A stretch of 64,000 nt of DNA from Woeseia sp. (GCA_021773015.1 JAJFKW010000001.1:3269305-3333304), one strand, 5' to 3'. Numbered from the stretch's first letter, positions 34,819 to 44,860 are shown. Notes: a model not told the origin generated them from the letters alone. Made by a program: numbers and translations.

Positions 34819-35736
34819 ATGAATCGCTTAAGCTTGGCAGGATTTATCGGTGCGACAGTTTTCGGCTTCGCATGTTCTACGGCACCCGCACAAGAGCCCG
34901 TAAATAATCCTAATATTGAAATGGACCTAAAATGGGAGGTTGGCTCCTGGTTGCCGTTGTGGAGCACCGAAAAATTCAGCAGTGAAGCAGTAGCTGACGA
35001 TGTTGGCTACTACATCTATTTGCCGCCAGGTTACGATGATAGTGATACGCGACGTTATCCCGTTGTCTTTTGGTTACACGGTGCTTTTGGCAGGCCGCAC
35101 GAGGCTAGCCCGATCATCGGACGATTGGATGCCGCTATTCGCACTGGAGACGCGCCGCCGATGATTGTGGTCAGTTGCCTCGACCCGACGGGCTTGGGAA
35201 TGTGGACAAACTCCAAAGATGGTCGTTTGCCGATGGAAACCATCATCATCAAAGAACTGATTCCACATATCGACAAAACCTATCGTACTCTTGGTACGCG
35301 AAATGGCCGAGCGATCGAGGGATTCTCGATGGGCGGTTACGGTGCCGCCTACCTTGGATTTAAATACGACGACAAGTTTTCATCGGTGTCGATGCTCGCA
35401 GCCGCGCTGCATACTCCGGATACATTCAAGAATCGGCGCAAAGCGATTTTCGATAACGTTTTTGGCGGAGATACGACTTATGCTGAAGAACGATCTCCAT
35501 GGCGATTGATCGGTGAGAAGAGCGATGCGATCAAGCGTGATACGCATGTCAGGATATTTGTCGGTGCAGACGACGGTTTGCTTACGTGGAATAGAAATTT
35601 TCATGATGAATTAGAGAAGATGAAAATTGACCACGAATGGGGCGTTGTGCCAAACAGCCCGCATGACGTTGGCATCCTAATGCAAAATTGGCAAGGCGAT
35701 TTTTTCGCTTACTACAGTGAACTATTCGCCGACTGA
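34819..35736 (+). CDS. Exported alpha/beta-hydrolase esterase (esterase D-like)
   Basis: 305 residues from ATG 34819; GTG 34810 is an alternative start. The N-terminus looks like a lipoprotein signal (ATVFGFAC, then S). The alpha/beta-hydrolase core has YPVVFWLHGAFG (oxyanion), the nucleophile Ser in GFSMGGYG, an acidic residue in VGADDGLL, and the final His in SPHDVG. This matches the esterase D/putative esterase group (PF00756), which cleaves small esters, siderophores or formylglutathione. It lies 49 bp after the exported RidA-like gene, suggesting one envelope operon. Substrate unknown. Confidence 0.85.
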   Translation: MNRLSLAGFIGATVFGFACSTAPAQEPVNNPNIEMDLKWEVGSWLPLWSTEKFSSEAVADDVGYYIYLPPGYDDSDTRRYPVVFWLHGAFGRPHEASPIIGRLDAAIRTGDAPPMIVVSCLDPTGLGMWTNSKDGRLPMETIIIKELIPHIDKTYRTLGTRNGRAIEGFSMGGYGAAYLGFKYDDKFSSVSMLAAALHTPDTFKNRRKAIFDNVFGGDTTYAEERSPWRLIGEKSDAIKRDTHVRIFVGADDGLLTWNRNFHDELEKMKIDHEWGVVPNSPHDVGILMQNWQGDFFAYYSELFAD

Positions 35737-35843
35737 GCGTTTGACATCAATCGGACGCAAATCTCAAACCGCAATCGTAGCGCGTAGACAGATAACTAAA
35801 GTTTCTGCCATTTTGGCCGACAGAGTTCACATTGATTCTGTGA

Positions 35844-37283
35844 ATGTTGTATGCCGATATGACGCTAACCCAAGACAGCCGCCAACTCTCGACGCTCGAA
35901 AAAGCGTTGGAAATCAATCTGAATTCTGGACGCTACGGAACCTTCGCCGAAATCGGTGCCGGCCAAGAAGTCGTTCGTTGGTTTTTCCAGGCGGGCGGCG
36001 CGGCCGGTACGATTTCGAAGAGTATCTCCGCGTATGACATGCAGGTTAGCGACGCAATCTACGGTGATTGTGATCGCTATGTGAGCCGCGTTAGGCTGGA
36101 GGCTATGCTCGCGCATGAGCAGAAACTGACTCGCGAGAGGCTCTCGGCAAAACGCGGCGCTGATTCAAGTTTTTTCAGTTTTGCTGATACCGTATCGGCC
36201 AGAAACTTTCACGGAACGAACGAATGTCACGCGTGGATGGGAATACGCTTCCAGCCGGAGCCGCAAGCGGAAGATAGCGTCATTATCGTCCACGCGCGGA
36301 TGCTAGATGACAACAATGCGGCACAGCAGGACTGCCTGGGAATCGTCGGTGTCAATCTTATTCATGCAGCGTATACCTATTACGAGCATCCGGAAAGTTT
36401 GATCAATTCCCTAGTAGATGGTCTGAGTAACGAACGTATTGAAATTGACCTTATTGATTTCAGCGGGCCGGCGTTCGAAAATGTGGACAATCGCGTGCAG
36501 ATGCTGCGGCTCGTTCAACTGGGGCTAACCGGCGCTGCAATATTCGCGTCTGATGGTCGGGTGTTACAGCCATCCGAGGCATTGCGCAAAAAGCCGTTGC
36601 TTATCCAGCGCGGACGCTTCAGGCCGATCACGCACGTGAACATGGACATGTTGCAATCTTCGCTCGATCAATTCTGCATAACTTGCGGTTTGGCGCCGGC
36701 CGATGTCGTATCGATCATGGAAATTTCGATGCACAATTTGCAGGAAGACTCGAATGTATGTCTGGAGGACTTCGTTAGCCGCACGGAGGTGATATCGACG
36801 ACCGGTTGTGCAGTTATGGTGTCGGACTTTCCCGAGTATCATCGATTGGTTGACTACCTCGCCCGGTACACCAATAAACAGATCGGGCTCGCAATGGGGT
36901 TGACAACACTTAGGGCTCTTTTTCAGGAAAAGTATTATACCAATCTGGATGGCGGCCTATTGGAGAGTTTTGGACGATTGTTCAAGGATCAACTCAAGTT
37001 GTTGGTCTATCCATTGAAGAATTCAGAAACGGGAAAAATCGAAAGTGTCGACGATGTCGTGCTGGATCAATCTCTCGGTCATCTATTCAATTACATTTCG
37101 GAGCGCGGATTCATCATCCCGCTGGAGAATGTCGCCCAAGAGCATTTGGATATTCACTCCCCCAACGTCTTAAGTCTCATTGCTCGGGGCAGTACGAAGT
37201 GGAAAGCAATGGTACCGGCAAGTGTCGCGTCTATAATTGAGGAGCGAAAATTATTCGGGTATGCCGGTCGCCCATCGCGGTAG
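35844..37283 (+). CDS. Conserved protein of unknown function
   Basis: 479 residues, cytosolic, with no signal peptide or transmembrane helix. The opening motif (GRYGTFAEIGAGQEVVRWFFQAGGAAGTISK) and the later FFSFADTVSARNFHGTNECHAWMGIRFQ are strongly conserved-looking and recall a widespread family that databases name inconsistently. I cannot state a reaction. There is no Walker or Rossmann motif. Cysteines at CITC and CAVM are not arranged as a metal site. ATG 35844 has a weak ribosome site, and Met at 35859 is an alternative. It stands alone between the esterase and the diguanylate cyclase genes. Confidence 0.7.
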   Translation: MLYADMTLTQDSRQLSTLEKALEINLNSGRYGTFAEIGAGQEVVRWFFQAGGAAGTISKSISAYDMQVSDAIYGDCDRYVSRVRLEAMLAHEQKLTRERLSAKRGADSSFFSFADTVSARNFHGTNECHAWMGIRFQPEPQAEDSVIIVHARMLDDNNAAQQDCLGIVGVNLIHAAYTYYEHPESLINSLVDGLSNERIEIDLIDFSGPAFENVDNRVQMLRLVQLGLTGAAIFASDGRVLQPSEALRKKPLLIQRGRFRPITHVNMDMLQSSLDQFCITCGLAPADVVSIMEISMHNLQEDSNVCLEDFVSRTEVISTTGCAVMVSDFPEYHRLVDYLARYTNKQIGLAMGLTTLRALFQEKYYTNLDGGLLESFGRLFKDQLKLLVYPLKNSETGKIESVDDVVLDQSLGHLFNYISERGFIIPLENVAQEHLDIHSPNVLSLIARGSTKWKAMVPASVASIIEERKLFGYAGRPSR

Positions 37284-37545
37284 ATCTATTCCTCGAATGG
37301 GCGTATCCGCGCCGTGCCCGCAAGAATGGTCGAATTGTTCAAATAGCGTGGCTACAAGGTCGCCGGGCAAGCTGAATTTGCGGGATCGGTGACCGCGATC
37401 ACATGGCGCCACTATCCGCTACGGTATTCTGCACATCCCATTCGTTACTACGTCTCAACTGCTGAAGATTCAGCAATTGATCAGCTGGGCAATATTTTGA
37501 AATTGACGTCGCCAGGTAACCGTCTCGGATTGCAAGGGTCGCTAG

Positions 37546-40500
37546 ATGTGTAGCAATAAGGTCGTAAAGATCGTAGCCGCATTCGTCTGCGCTTTGGTTG
37601 TAACATCGGCCGTTGCTCTGGATCCCGAACGTACCTACTTCCAATATGAATTCGTTGAAATACCCGACGACATCGAACTGCCGTTTGAAATATTCGATAT
37701 TACGCAGGATCGGAAAGGATTCATTTGGCTGGCCACCGCGCGCGGACTCATACGCTATAACGGCCTCGAATACGATTTATTCCGCGTGTCAGAATATCCG
37801 GAGCTACTGTCCAATAAGCCCACTGATCTGTTCATCGATTCTACCGGTCTCCTGTATGTGGCATCGCGGAGCGGATTGAGTGCGTTCGACGGCGACAAAT
37901 TCAAGGCCTTGATCAAGGATGAGCCATGGGCGACACACATTCATGCAATAGCGGAAGATAGTTCTGGGTCCATTTGGTTGGGCAGCGACGACGGTTTATG
38001 GATATTGGATCAAAGCGGGCTATCGCAGCAATTTTACGCATCGCCATTCGATCAAATTCGCTCGCTACTTTGGCACGGGGACAAGTTGTATGTCGGTGCC
38101 GTTGGTGTGCTACATATAATTGAAAACAATGTGCAATCGAGCATCGAGCTGCCAACGGGTTTCGAGCGGGCTAGGGTTCGCGATATTGAATCTCACCAGG
38201 GCCATATTTGGATGGCGACACGTTCGGGATTGCTGAGAGTTGCTGGCGATTCGGCGATAGAGGTGGAAGATAAATCATTAAAGGGTTTGTCGTTTGATGT
38301 GTTGCTTTCAGACTCGGACGCTAATCTGTGGTTCGCGGGGAGGAGGCATCTAGGTCGAAAATTTCCGGATGGCCGTGTCGAGCTACCAAATGTTGCCAAT
38401 GACGAGTTCGGTTACTCGCCTGAGATTTCCCAGTTGTTCGAGGATTCCAGCGGCCGTCATTGGCAGACGAGCCGCTTCTTCGGATTGATTCTATTGCGCG
38501 ATTCAATGGTCAACCGTTTGTCTTATTCAGAGGGATTGTTGTCTCCCAACATTTCGGCCATTACGGCGAATAAACGTGGTGCAATAATCGTCGCTACCGA
38601 GTCGGGGATATCTTCGATCTCTGAAAATATTATTCGTAATTTGACTACCGGAGACTTCACAGGCGCTGCGACTATACAATCGATGGTCGTGCTGCCAGAC
38701 ATGCAACTGCTGGTCGGTACGAGAGACGGATTACGGAAATTTGACTTGCAAGAGAGCCGATTCTTGCCATCATTTTTCGGTAATACGTTGCGGGCTAGCA
38801 TCAACGACCTGGTTGTAGATGCGAACAAAACGGTGTGGGTAGCGACGGACCAGGGGCTCTATCAGATTGGCGAAAATGATGTGCGCCTTGAACGGCAAAC
38901 GCATGGGCACTCAATTGAGAGCCTACATTTGGATTCAAAGGGCACATTGTGGTTAGGCACCGAAAACGGTATCGCCAGTTATGCAAACAGCAAATTCGAA
39001 GAACACGCTGTTGAACTGTCAGCAGACTCACATGCAGTAATTTCCATTGTTGAACTACCATCTGGCGGGATTGTTGCTGCAACCGCGGATCATGGACTGC
39101 TGGTTCGAGTTGAAAACCGTTGGACGAGTTATTCGGAGCAGCAGGGACTGCCGCAGGAACAGATATTTGACATCGAGGTTCGAGGCCAAAATTTGTGGAT
39201 GCTAACAGGAGCTGGAATTTTCCGGACCTCTCTAGCCACATTGCAAAATCCAGACGCCGAAGAAATTCTCGTGCATGCGGTCGTTGCGGCCGAGCGTTAC
39301 CGTAGCCCATTCTTGACAAATTGCTGTCGCGGTGAAAATCACGCCGATGCGATGATGTTGCAAGACACGCTGGTTGCCAGTTCAGACGATGGTGTTGTTT
39401 TTTTCGATACGAATGCGGCTTTCCTTGGTCCCATGGCGCCGCAGCCATATATAAAGCACGTGTCTCATTCCGGTGCGTCATTCGCTGTTGATGAGCCTTC
39501 TGCGGTAACACTCGTAGCGCAACACAACGACATAACGATTGACTACTCCGCAATGCAATTGGCGCGCGGTGACCGCGTCGAGTTTAGATACCGCCTGCGC
39601 GGCCAAAGCGAAGAGTGGGTTAACGCTGGAAGAGGGCGCACCGCGCAGTTTAACAATTTGCTGCCAGGTGACTACATATTCGAATTGCAGGCATCTGCTG
39701 CGCCAAATGTATGGTCGGCCGAAACGGCTTCATTCGCCTTTAAACGACCACCGAACTTTGTTGAGTCCGATGCGTTCAGTGCGCTGACTTGGGCGACGCT
39801 GACGGCAGTTGGAGTCCTGATCGTCTGGTTAAACCTTGTTTTTACGCGGCGTAGGCGAAAGCTTTTAGAGACCGAAATTTCTGAAAGAACGCTTGTGTTA
39901 AGTGAACTCAATGCGGAGTTGAGGACGGCGAACCGGGAATTGGAGCAATCGAGCTACACCGACCCGCTCACCGGCTTGGTCAATCGGCGGGTATTCGATA
40001 CGGCGAAGTCTCAATATCAATTGACCGACAAGGTTGCAGCTAATGGTGTACTAATGATGATTGATATCGACTTTTTCAAGCGCATTAACGATTCGTATGG
40101 TCATCCGGTAGGAGACGAGGTTTTATGCCAATTTGCTGCGGTTCTCCGTTCGGTTACCAGACAGTCAGATTTGGTTGCTCGTTGGGGCGGAGAGGAATTC
40201 GTGTTGATCTGCCAGTGTTCTGACGATGATGCGGCCACATTGTTAGAACGGATTTGTTCCGCAGTACGAGATCATGAGTTTGGCTTACCTGACGGACGTG
40301 GTGCACGGATAAGTTGCTCGATCGGTAGCATTCGTTATCCGCTGTGGGCGAATCATACGTTGGAAGATCGACTGCCAGCAATGTTGGAGTTGGCCGATGC
40401 AGCGTTGTATATCGTTAAGATGAACGGTCGCGACGGTTGGGTTTTGCTCGAAGGAGCCAAGAGTCCGGACGTTGACGCTGCTTCGGGCAACGTTGGTGCG

Positions 40501-40617
40501 AAGCTGCGAGAGTTCGTTGAGTCTGATTTTCTTTCGTGGGCTGCCAGCCGGGCCGAAATCAATATTACCTTCGACGATACAATGTCGAGACTACGGGCAA
40601 TAAAGCGCGCGAAGTGA
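37546..40617 (+). CDS. Diguanylate cyclase with periplasmic propeller sensor
   Basis: 1023 residues with a signal peptide (AFVCALVVTSAVAL) and AAGGG 8 bases before the ATG. About 40-600 is a Reg_prop beta-propeller (repeated IWLATARGLIRYNG and LWLGTENGIASY blades). A Y_Y_Y beta-sandwich follows (about 640-740), then a single membrane helix (ALTWATLTAVGVLIVWLNLVF) and a short coiled coil. The C-terminal GGDEF domain has the active motif G881-GEEF and the feedback site RQSD five residues before it (R872-D875). The enzyme should make cyclic di-GMP in response to an extracytoplasmic ligand, probably a carbohydrate or peptide. The ligand is unknown. Confidence 0.92.
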   Translation: MCSNKVVKIVAAFVCALVVTSAVALDPERTYFQYEFVEIPDDIELPFEIFDITQDRKGFIWLATARGLIRYNGLEYDLFRVSEYPELLSNKPTDLFIDSTGLLYVASRSGLSAFDGDKFKALIKDEPWATHIHAIAEDSSGSIWLGSDDGLWILDQSGLSQQFYASPFDQIRSLLWHGDKLYVGAVGVLHIIENNVQSSIELPTGFERARVRDIESHQGHIWMATRSGLLRVAGDSAIEVEDKSLKGLSFDVLLSDSDANLWFAGRRHLGRKFPDGRVELPNVANDEFGYSPEISQLFEDSSGRHWQTSRFFGLILLRDSMVNRLSYSEGLLSPNISAITANKRGAIIVATESGISSISENIIRNLTTGDFTGAATIQSMVVLPDMQLLVGTRDGLRKFDLQESRFLPSFFGNTLRASINDLVVDANKTVWVATDQGLYQIGENDVRLERQTHGHSIESLHLDSKGTLWLGTENGIASYANSKFEEHAVELSADSHAVISIVELPSGGIVAATADHGLLVRVENRWTSYSEQQGLPQEQIFDIEVRGQNLWMLTGAGIFRTSLATLQNPDAEEILVHAVVAAERYRSPFLTNCCRGENHADAMMLQDTLVASSDDGVVFFDTNAAFLGPMAPQPYIKHVSHSGASFAVDEPSAVTLVAQHNDITIDYSAMQLARGDRVEFRYRLRGQSEEWVNAGRGRTAQFNNLLPGDYIFELQASAAPNVWSAETASFAFKRPPNFVESDAFSALTWATLTAVGVLIVWLNLVFTRRRRKLLETEISERTLVLSELNAELRTANRELEQSSYTDPLTGLVNRRVFDTAKSQYQLTDKVAANGVLMMIDIDFFKRINDSYGHPVGDEVLCQFAAVLRSVTRQSDLVARWGGEEFVLICQCSDDDAATLLERICSAVRDHEFGLPDGRGARISCSIGSIRYPLWANHTLEDRLPAMLELADAALYIVKMNGRDGWVLLEGAKSPDVDAASGNVGAKLREFVESDFLSWAASRAEINITFDDTMSRLRAIKRAK

Positions 40618-40759
40618 AAGAGTATTACGCGTATCGCGTGATTCTCTCGATGCCGCAAAATCAAGAAACGAAAATCAAGTGCTTCGAAATTAATTGTGAT
40701 TTCAATCGGCGGAAAATTCGTGGTATCAGTGCTCTTTCGAACAGCATATAGGCTTGATC

Positions 40760-41308
40760 ATGTCTCAAATGCCATCACTTCCTGACGATGCAACACTCTT
40801 TAATCTATTCAAGAAATATCCGGACTTCGCCAAACAACAGCTCCCACTTAGCGAACTCATAATGCGTGGTCCATCTCCGCTAGACGCTAAAGAAAGAGAA
40901 TTGATTGCAACGCACGTTTCGATATTGAATTCTTGTAGCTACTGCGCTGGTGGTCATGGCGAGGCAGCGCAAGTGCTTGGATTGAATCCCGACGTTGTTG
41001 AGAGTCTGAAAGGTGGAATAAATTCGTCCAACGTTGACGAAAATCTGAAGCCACTGTTGCGCTATGTCGAAAAATTGACATTGACACCTTCGCGAATAAC
41101 ATCGAAAGATGCGCAAGATGTTTACGCTGCTGGTTGGGGCGAGGACGGCCTTATGAGTGCAGTATTGGTGTGTTGCCAGTTCAGCTTCTTTAACAGGCTC
41201 GTTGAGGGCACCGGGATGGTATCCAGTCCGGAACAGGCGCAAAAGACGGCAGCGACCATTAGCGGTAAAGGCTATCTCGGTATTCTTGATCTGCTTGGCA
41301 TCGATTAA
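40760..41308 (+). CDS. AhpD-like/carboxymuconolactone decarboxylase-family protein
   Basis: 182 residues from ATG 40760; a TTG at 40754 is possible. The AhpD core has Cys59-SY-Cys62 and His66 in NSCSYCAGGHG, the redox motif of peroxidase-related proteins of this family. The rest is an all-helical bundle, with the closing GYLGILDLLG segment. AhpD homologues act in antioxidant thiol exchange; others are decarboxylases, and the CxxC with His favours the peroxidase-related group. It follows the diguanylate cyclase gene by 142 bp and converges on the amidohydrolase gene. Unrelated by function. Confidence 0.85.
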   Translation: MSQMPSLPDDATLFNLFKKYPDFAKQQLPLSELIMRGPSPLDAKERELIATHVSILNSCSYCAGGHGEAAQVLGLNPDVVESLKGGINSSNVDENLKPLLRYVEKLTLTPSRITSKDAQDVYAAGWGEDGLMSAVLVCCQFSFFNRLVEGTGMVSSPEQAQKTAATISGKGYLGILDLLGID

Positions 41309-41324
41309 TATCGCAGCCGCTATT

Positions 41325-42767
41325 CTATTGTCGAGTTGAATCTTCAGACAACAGCGACTCTGGTGTATACACGACGCCTTTGCTGATAACCTGCACGATA
41401 GTTCGAGAATTCGCGATGTCTTCGAGTGGGTTCGCTTCAAGCAAAAGCAGATCTGCTCGTTTTCCAACTGTAATTGTTCCCATCTCATTCTCAAGAGAGA
41501 AAAATTCAGCAGGCCTAACGGTCGCGGACTTCAGCGCCTCTAGTGCTGTCAATCCGCTGGCGACCAGTAGCTCCAATTCAGTATGTAAACTGTAACCAGG
41601 TAACGCTCTGCCAATCGGTGTGTCTGTTCCAGCGCCAATCGGTACGCCGGCCATGTGCATTTGGCCGATCAAGAACTGACTCCATTTCGCGAAATCGGTA
41701 TTTCGATTCTGGTCACTGTCGAGCCAATGAGCAGCATCGTCTGCCCACTCTTCACGTGCGGCACTAGGCACGTTTCGAAGCACAGATGGCCAGTCGTCTC
41801 GAGCAAAAACGGGTGTAAGCGAAAACATATTGAGTCGTAGTGTCGGTACTTGAATGGTTGAGCGCAGGCTCTCAATTGTTCGCTCGCACCGCTGCTCGTT
41901 GTAGTTCCCAATAGCCTCGAGTCTTTGCAGTTGGTGTAGTTCGCCGCGCAATTGGTAGCCGCTCTTGTCTGTCGGGTTTCTTAGCGCCGTAATACGTGCC
42001 TCGTAGAGCGTCGGCGATTGACTAGCGCAATCTAGTTCGATATTACGAAGGTGTTCCATTGAGCCGACATTTGGGCCGGCAGAGCTCGCATACATTGAGA
42101 GTGGGATATGTGCGGCGATGGGTAAATGATTTTGCTGTGCGGCTCCTACAAGGGCCGCAAACACATCAGGATTGACCATCTCGTAAATCTTTATGAAGTC
42201 CACGCCGGCGTCCCGAAGCTTAACGACGTTTTGAATTGCGGCGCGCGTGTCTGCATTCTGTATACCGATTTCAGGTCGTGACTTGCCATCGTAAACGACA
42301 GCCGAACCGTCAAGTAACGGGCCACTGTAAAATACCCGCGGTGCGACTGCGTTAGCAGCACGCATTTTTGCAACGATGGGCTGCAATTTGCCTAGCAGTC
42401 CGCCCGTATCGCGCACGCTGGTGATACCGTGTGCCAAAAACAAGGCAGGCATTGCTGCCGTGAAACGGTCGTCATAGGTGAGGTGAACATGCATATCCCA
42501 GAGTCCTGGGATTAGGTACTTTCCGCGGCCGTCGATATTGTGCGCAGTATTGAGTTTGGATTCGCTCGCGGCCGTTACCGCGATGATTTCGTCGCCGTGA
42601 AAGATAACAGTCTGATGTTCGCGAACCCCACCGACGGCATCGACAGTCGTCACATTGCGAATCGCCGTACCCCTAGGTACGGCCCCTTCGGGCGCTGTGT
42701 TTTCGGCGCAGCCGGAGAAAATCACGGTGCAGAAAAGTGCAATTCGTACTCGGGCGGTAAATCTCAT
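41325..42767 (-). CDS. Lipoprotein amidohydrolase, imidazolonepropionase/prolidase-like
   Basis: 480 residues from ATG 42767; TTG 42779 is possible. The lipobox IFSGC (Cys20) makes it a periplasmic lipoprotein. Metal-site residues of the amidohydrolase fold are seen: His-x-His in MHVHLTY, His in IAAHIP, His in GSMEHLRN and Asp in GAGTDTPIG. A carboxylated Lys may lie in IKIYEM. The enzyme probably hydrolyses a cyclic amide or dipeptide. It is a relative of the gene at 62052. No operon partner is seen: it converges with the AhpD-like gene and a 351-bp gap follows upstream. Confidence 0.88.
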   Translation of the reverse strand: MRFTARVRIALFCTVIFSGCAENTAPEGAVPRGTAIRNVTTVDAVGGVREHQTVIFHGDEIIAVTAASESKLNTAHNIDGRGKYLIPGLWDMHVHLTYDDRFTAAMPALFLAHGITSVRDTGGLLGKLQPIVAKMRAANAVAPRVFYSGPLLDGSAVVYDGKSRPEIGIQNADTRAAIQNVVKLRDAGVDFIKIYEMVNPDVFAALVGAAQQNHLPIAAHIPLSMYASSAGPNVGSMEHLRNIELDCASQSPTLYEARITALRNPTDKSGYQLRGELHQLQRLEAIGNYNEQRCERTIESLRSTIQVPTLRLNMFSLTPVFARDDWPSVLRNVPSAAREEWADDAAHWLDSDQNRNTDFAKWSQFLIGQMHMAGVPIGAGTDTPIGRALPGYSLHTELELLVASGLTALEALKSATVRPAEFFSLENEMGTITVGKRADLLLLEANPLEDIANSRTIVQVISKGVVYTPESLLSEDSTRQ

Positions 42768-43118
42768 AATTATGGTCAATTGGAATTGAGCGAGACAGCT
42801 TCCCGCAGTTTACCTAGATAGCGGCCGCATATGGCGACTCTTTACATCGAACGATTCGCTTCGAACATGTTCGAGTATGAGCAAGGTTCGCGCGAAGTGA
42901 ATGTTGTTCGATTCAGCGTTACATGCGACGATAGGCAGGTCGAAAAAGACAGGCCGGTGTCGGTTAGTCCGGTCATCCCTAAAGTCGGGACTCTGACTGG
43001 TGTCATGCCAGTCCCACGACCTTGACCGAGCGTAGCTTGCTCGCGATCTGAGGTTGTGTTGATTCTACGTAATCAATGCGCGGAAAATATCTGCTATTGC
43101 TATATAGATGAGGGCCGA
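42768..43118. other. 351-bp noncoding region between divergent amidohydrolase and VOC genes
   Basis: No supported gene: an open frame at 42831-43025 lacks a ribosome site and homology. The region must hold promoters for both flanking genes. GACTGG and CCAGTC (around 43000) form a short hairpin. I see no clear operator. Confidence 0.4.
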
Positions 43119-43532
43119 ATGATGAAACCACGAATTAGTATGATCACTTTAGGTGTTGCCGACCTGGAAAAGTCGGTCGATTTTTACGAGAAGGGATTGA
43201 GCTTTCCACGACTTGAATCGCCGCCAACAGTCGCCTTTTTTACGCTAAACGGAACCTGGCTTGGACTGTATCCGCGAGCCGCACTTGCTGAAGACGCGAA
43301 TGTGCCAGTGGAGGGCAGCGGATTTGACGGCTTCGCGCTCGCTCATAATGTCGAGTCTGAAGAGGAAGTTGGGACGGTAATTCAGACCGCACTGGCTGCG
43401 GGTGCGACGTTAGCAAAGCCAGCGCATAAAGTGTTTTGGGGCGGCTATTCGGGATACTTTAAAGATCCAGATGGACATCTCTGGGAGGTTGCGCATAACC
43501 CTTTTGCGTGGATCGGACCGCAGGAAGACTAG
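43119..43532 (+). CDS. VOC-family (glyoxalase-fold) protein
   Basis: 137 residues from ATG 43119, or 43122, one codon on; AGGG lies just upstream. The fold starts with ISMITLGVADLEKSVDFYEKGL, a classical glyoxalase/bleomycin resistance opening, and ends with WGGYSGYFKDPDGHLWEVAHN. Metal residues can be seen as Glu in LWEV and His in DGHLW; the first His is not clear. The family includes glyoxalases, dioxygenases and resistance proteins, so no reaction can be set. It is a single gene, converging on the PadR operon. Confidence 0.88.
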   Translation: MMKPRISMITLGVADLEKSVDFYEKGLSFPRLESPPTVAFFTLNGTWLGLYPRAALAEDANVPVEGSGFDGFALAHNVESEEEVGTVIQTALAAGATLAKPAHKVFWGGYSGYFKDPDGHLWEVAHNPFAWIGPQED

Positions 43533-43556
43533 CTAGGTTTGGCTGCTTCGCGACGG

Positions 43557-44138
43557 CTATAATTGGCTACGTTTTGCGTTTGTCCAGCGCCGCCGCACCT
43601 GCATTTTTCGAAGGCTATCCTCGCACCATTCGCCGGTTGCCCCGAGTCTCTTAATACCGAGGGCCAGCGTCAAGTGCGGGTAAAATTCCTCATCCGCCAA
43701 ATCGTTGGGGTAGCGCGTGTCATTGCTGCGCCAATTGGACTCGATAATTTCAAGCGCAGCAACTTTTTTGGTTATCTCATCTCGCAATGACTTCATGTAG
43801 CTAATGGCTTTATCTATATCGTCGAGATCGGCCAGAAAATATACTTGTGCTAGGTAACTGATGCGATCCTTACCAATGATCGGGCCTTCTTCCAGCCAGC
43901 GGTGGAGCTCTTTCGTTCCTTTTTGAGCGCGTTTATAAATGCGCTTAGTAGGTCCGATGTCGGATGCCCCGTGCCTACTCCTAACCAAACCCTCGGCTTC
44001 CATTTTTTGAAGTAACGGGTAAATCTGCGAAAGTTCTGCTTGCCAAAAATTCCGCAGAGACTGTTCGAAGTGCTTTTTGATGTCGTAGCCACTGTGCGGC
44101 TCTCGCAATAGACCCAACATAATATGTTTGAGGCTCAA
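43557..44138 (-). CDS. PadR-family transcriptional regulator
   Basis: 193 residues from a TTG start at 44138, with GGGA 7 bases upstream. The TTG shares bases with the stop of the preceding membrane-protein gene (TTGA), so the two are translationally coupled. The winged helix is seen as HIMLGLLREPHSGYDIKKHFEQ and then AELSQIYPLLQKMEAEGLVRS, the PadR signature. The C-terminal Vir_act_alpha_C-like helical domain (about 95-180) mediates dimerisation. Such regulators usually repress nearby genes and their own operon, and the operon's promoter region has inverted ATATAG boxes, so autoregulation is likely. Confidence 0.92.
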   Translation of the reverse strand: MSLKHIMLGLLREPHSGYDIKKHFEQSLRNFWQAELSQIYPLLQKMEAEGLVRSRHGASDIGPTKRIYKRAQKGTKELHRWLEEGPIIGKDRISYLAQVYFLADLDDIDKAISYMKSLRDEITKKVAALEIIESNWRSNDTRYPNDLADEEFYPHLTLALGIKRLGATGEWCEDSLRKMQVRRRWTNAKRSQL

Positions 44139-44860
44139 GTGATTTCCCGGTACTTACGTCGGTAGTAATTGGTCCATATCGAAATTGCAGGAATTCCCAA
44201 CGCCGCAGGTAGTATCCACGGAATGACCGCCACCCACCCGCTAAGACCGATATCGAACAAACGCGTTGCACCGAAAACCGCGAATGCGGTGTGAAAGGCG
44301 ATACCCGCACCAATCATTGCTCCAAGGTGTTCGTACAACCATGCCCGCTGCGAGGCGTGCGTGCCACCCATATACTTTATATTGCCGAAGCCCACGCCCA
44401 GGCCAATGGGACTCAGTGCGAAGAGCAGTATCCTGTTGGGTGGTGCTAAGACTATCGCATATACAATGAGGCCAACACTGGCTGCTATTGCCGCGAGTGC
44501 GAGTACACGGTTGAAGTTGGTCGCAAGCAAGGTGGGATGCCGCTTATGACGAAGAACGGCCATCCCTTGACGTAGCGTTACGTAGGTAACAAACGTCAGA
44601 TATGCGAGAAATACTAGAAACGCAAATTGTACGGGTGCTTCAGTCGGGCCAATACCGTTTTGGGCAAGACTCACGAATCTGCTTGCCAAAGCAATTGCTG
44701 CTGCGCTCAAAACGACATACGCGGACCACACGAATACCTTCCCGAACCTCACGTGATTTACGGCGCCCTTTCGAGCAAAAATTGGGATCCAAAATGCGGC
44801 TAACCCGATGGCCCCAAACAACACATGTATGAATCGCGCCGACTCTGCAAGAGCTGCCAT
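44135..44860 (-). CDS. Multi-helix membrane protein in operon with PadR
   Basis: 241 residues from ATG 44860; GAGGAGA lies 6 bases before it. The open frame beyond reaches 44920 but lacks a site. Seven hydrophobic helices can be counted, starting with FIHVLFGAIGLAAFWIPIFARKG, similar in style to DUF2306-like membrane proteins, though I cannot assign a family firmly. Two His residues in helices (HVLFGAIG, HLGAMIGAG) could bind haem. The gene overlaps the PadR gene by four bases, so PadR probably controls it. The neighbours suggest a small-molecule response, such as an efflux or detoxification role, without direct evidence. Confidence 0.75.
   Translation of the reverse strand: MAALAESARFIHVLFGAIGLAAFWIPIFARKGAVNHVRFGKVFVWSAYVVLSAAAIALASRFVSLAQNGIGPTEAPVQFAFLVFLAYLTFVTYVTLRQGMAVLRHKRHPTLLATNFNRVLALAAIAASVGLIVYAIVLAPPNRILLFALSPIGLGVGFGNIKYMGGTHASQRAWLYEHLGAMIGAGIAFHTAFAVFGATRLFDIGLSGWVAVIPWILPAALGIPAISIWTNYYRRKYREIT

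Noticed and set aside
38801-39553. 250-codon reverse open frame within the diguanylate cyclase gene
   Set aside because: Shadow of a strongly coding sequence on the other strand; composition unlike a real protein.
42831-43025. 64-codon open frame upstream of the VOC gene
   Set aside because: No ribosome site, no family resemblance and a hairpin within it; likely chance.
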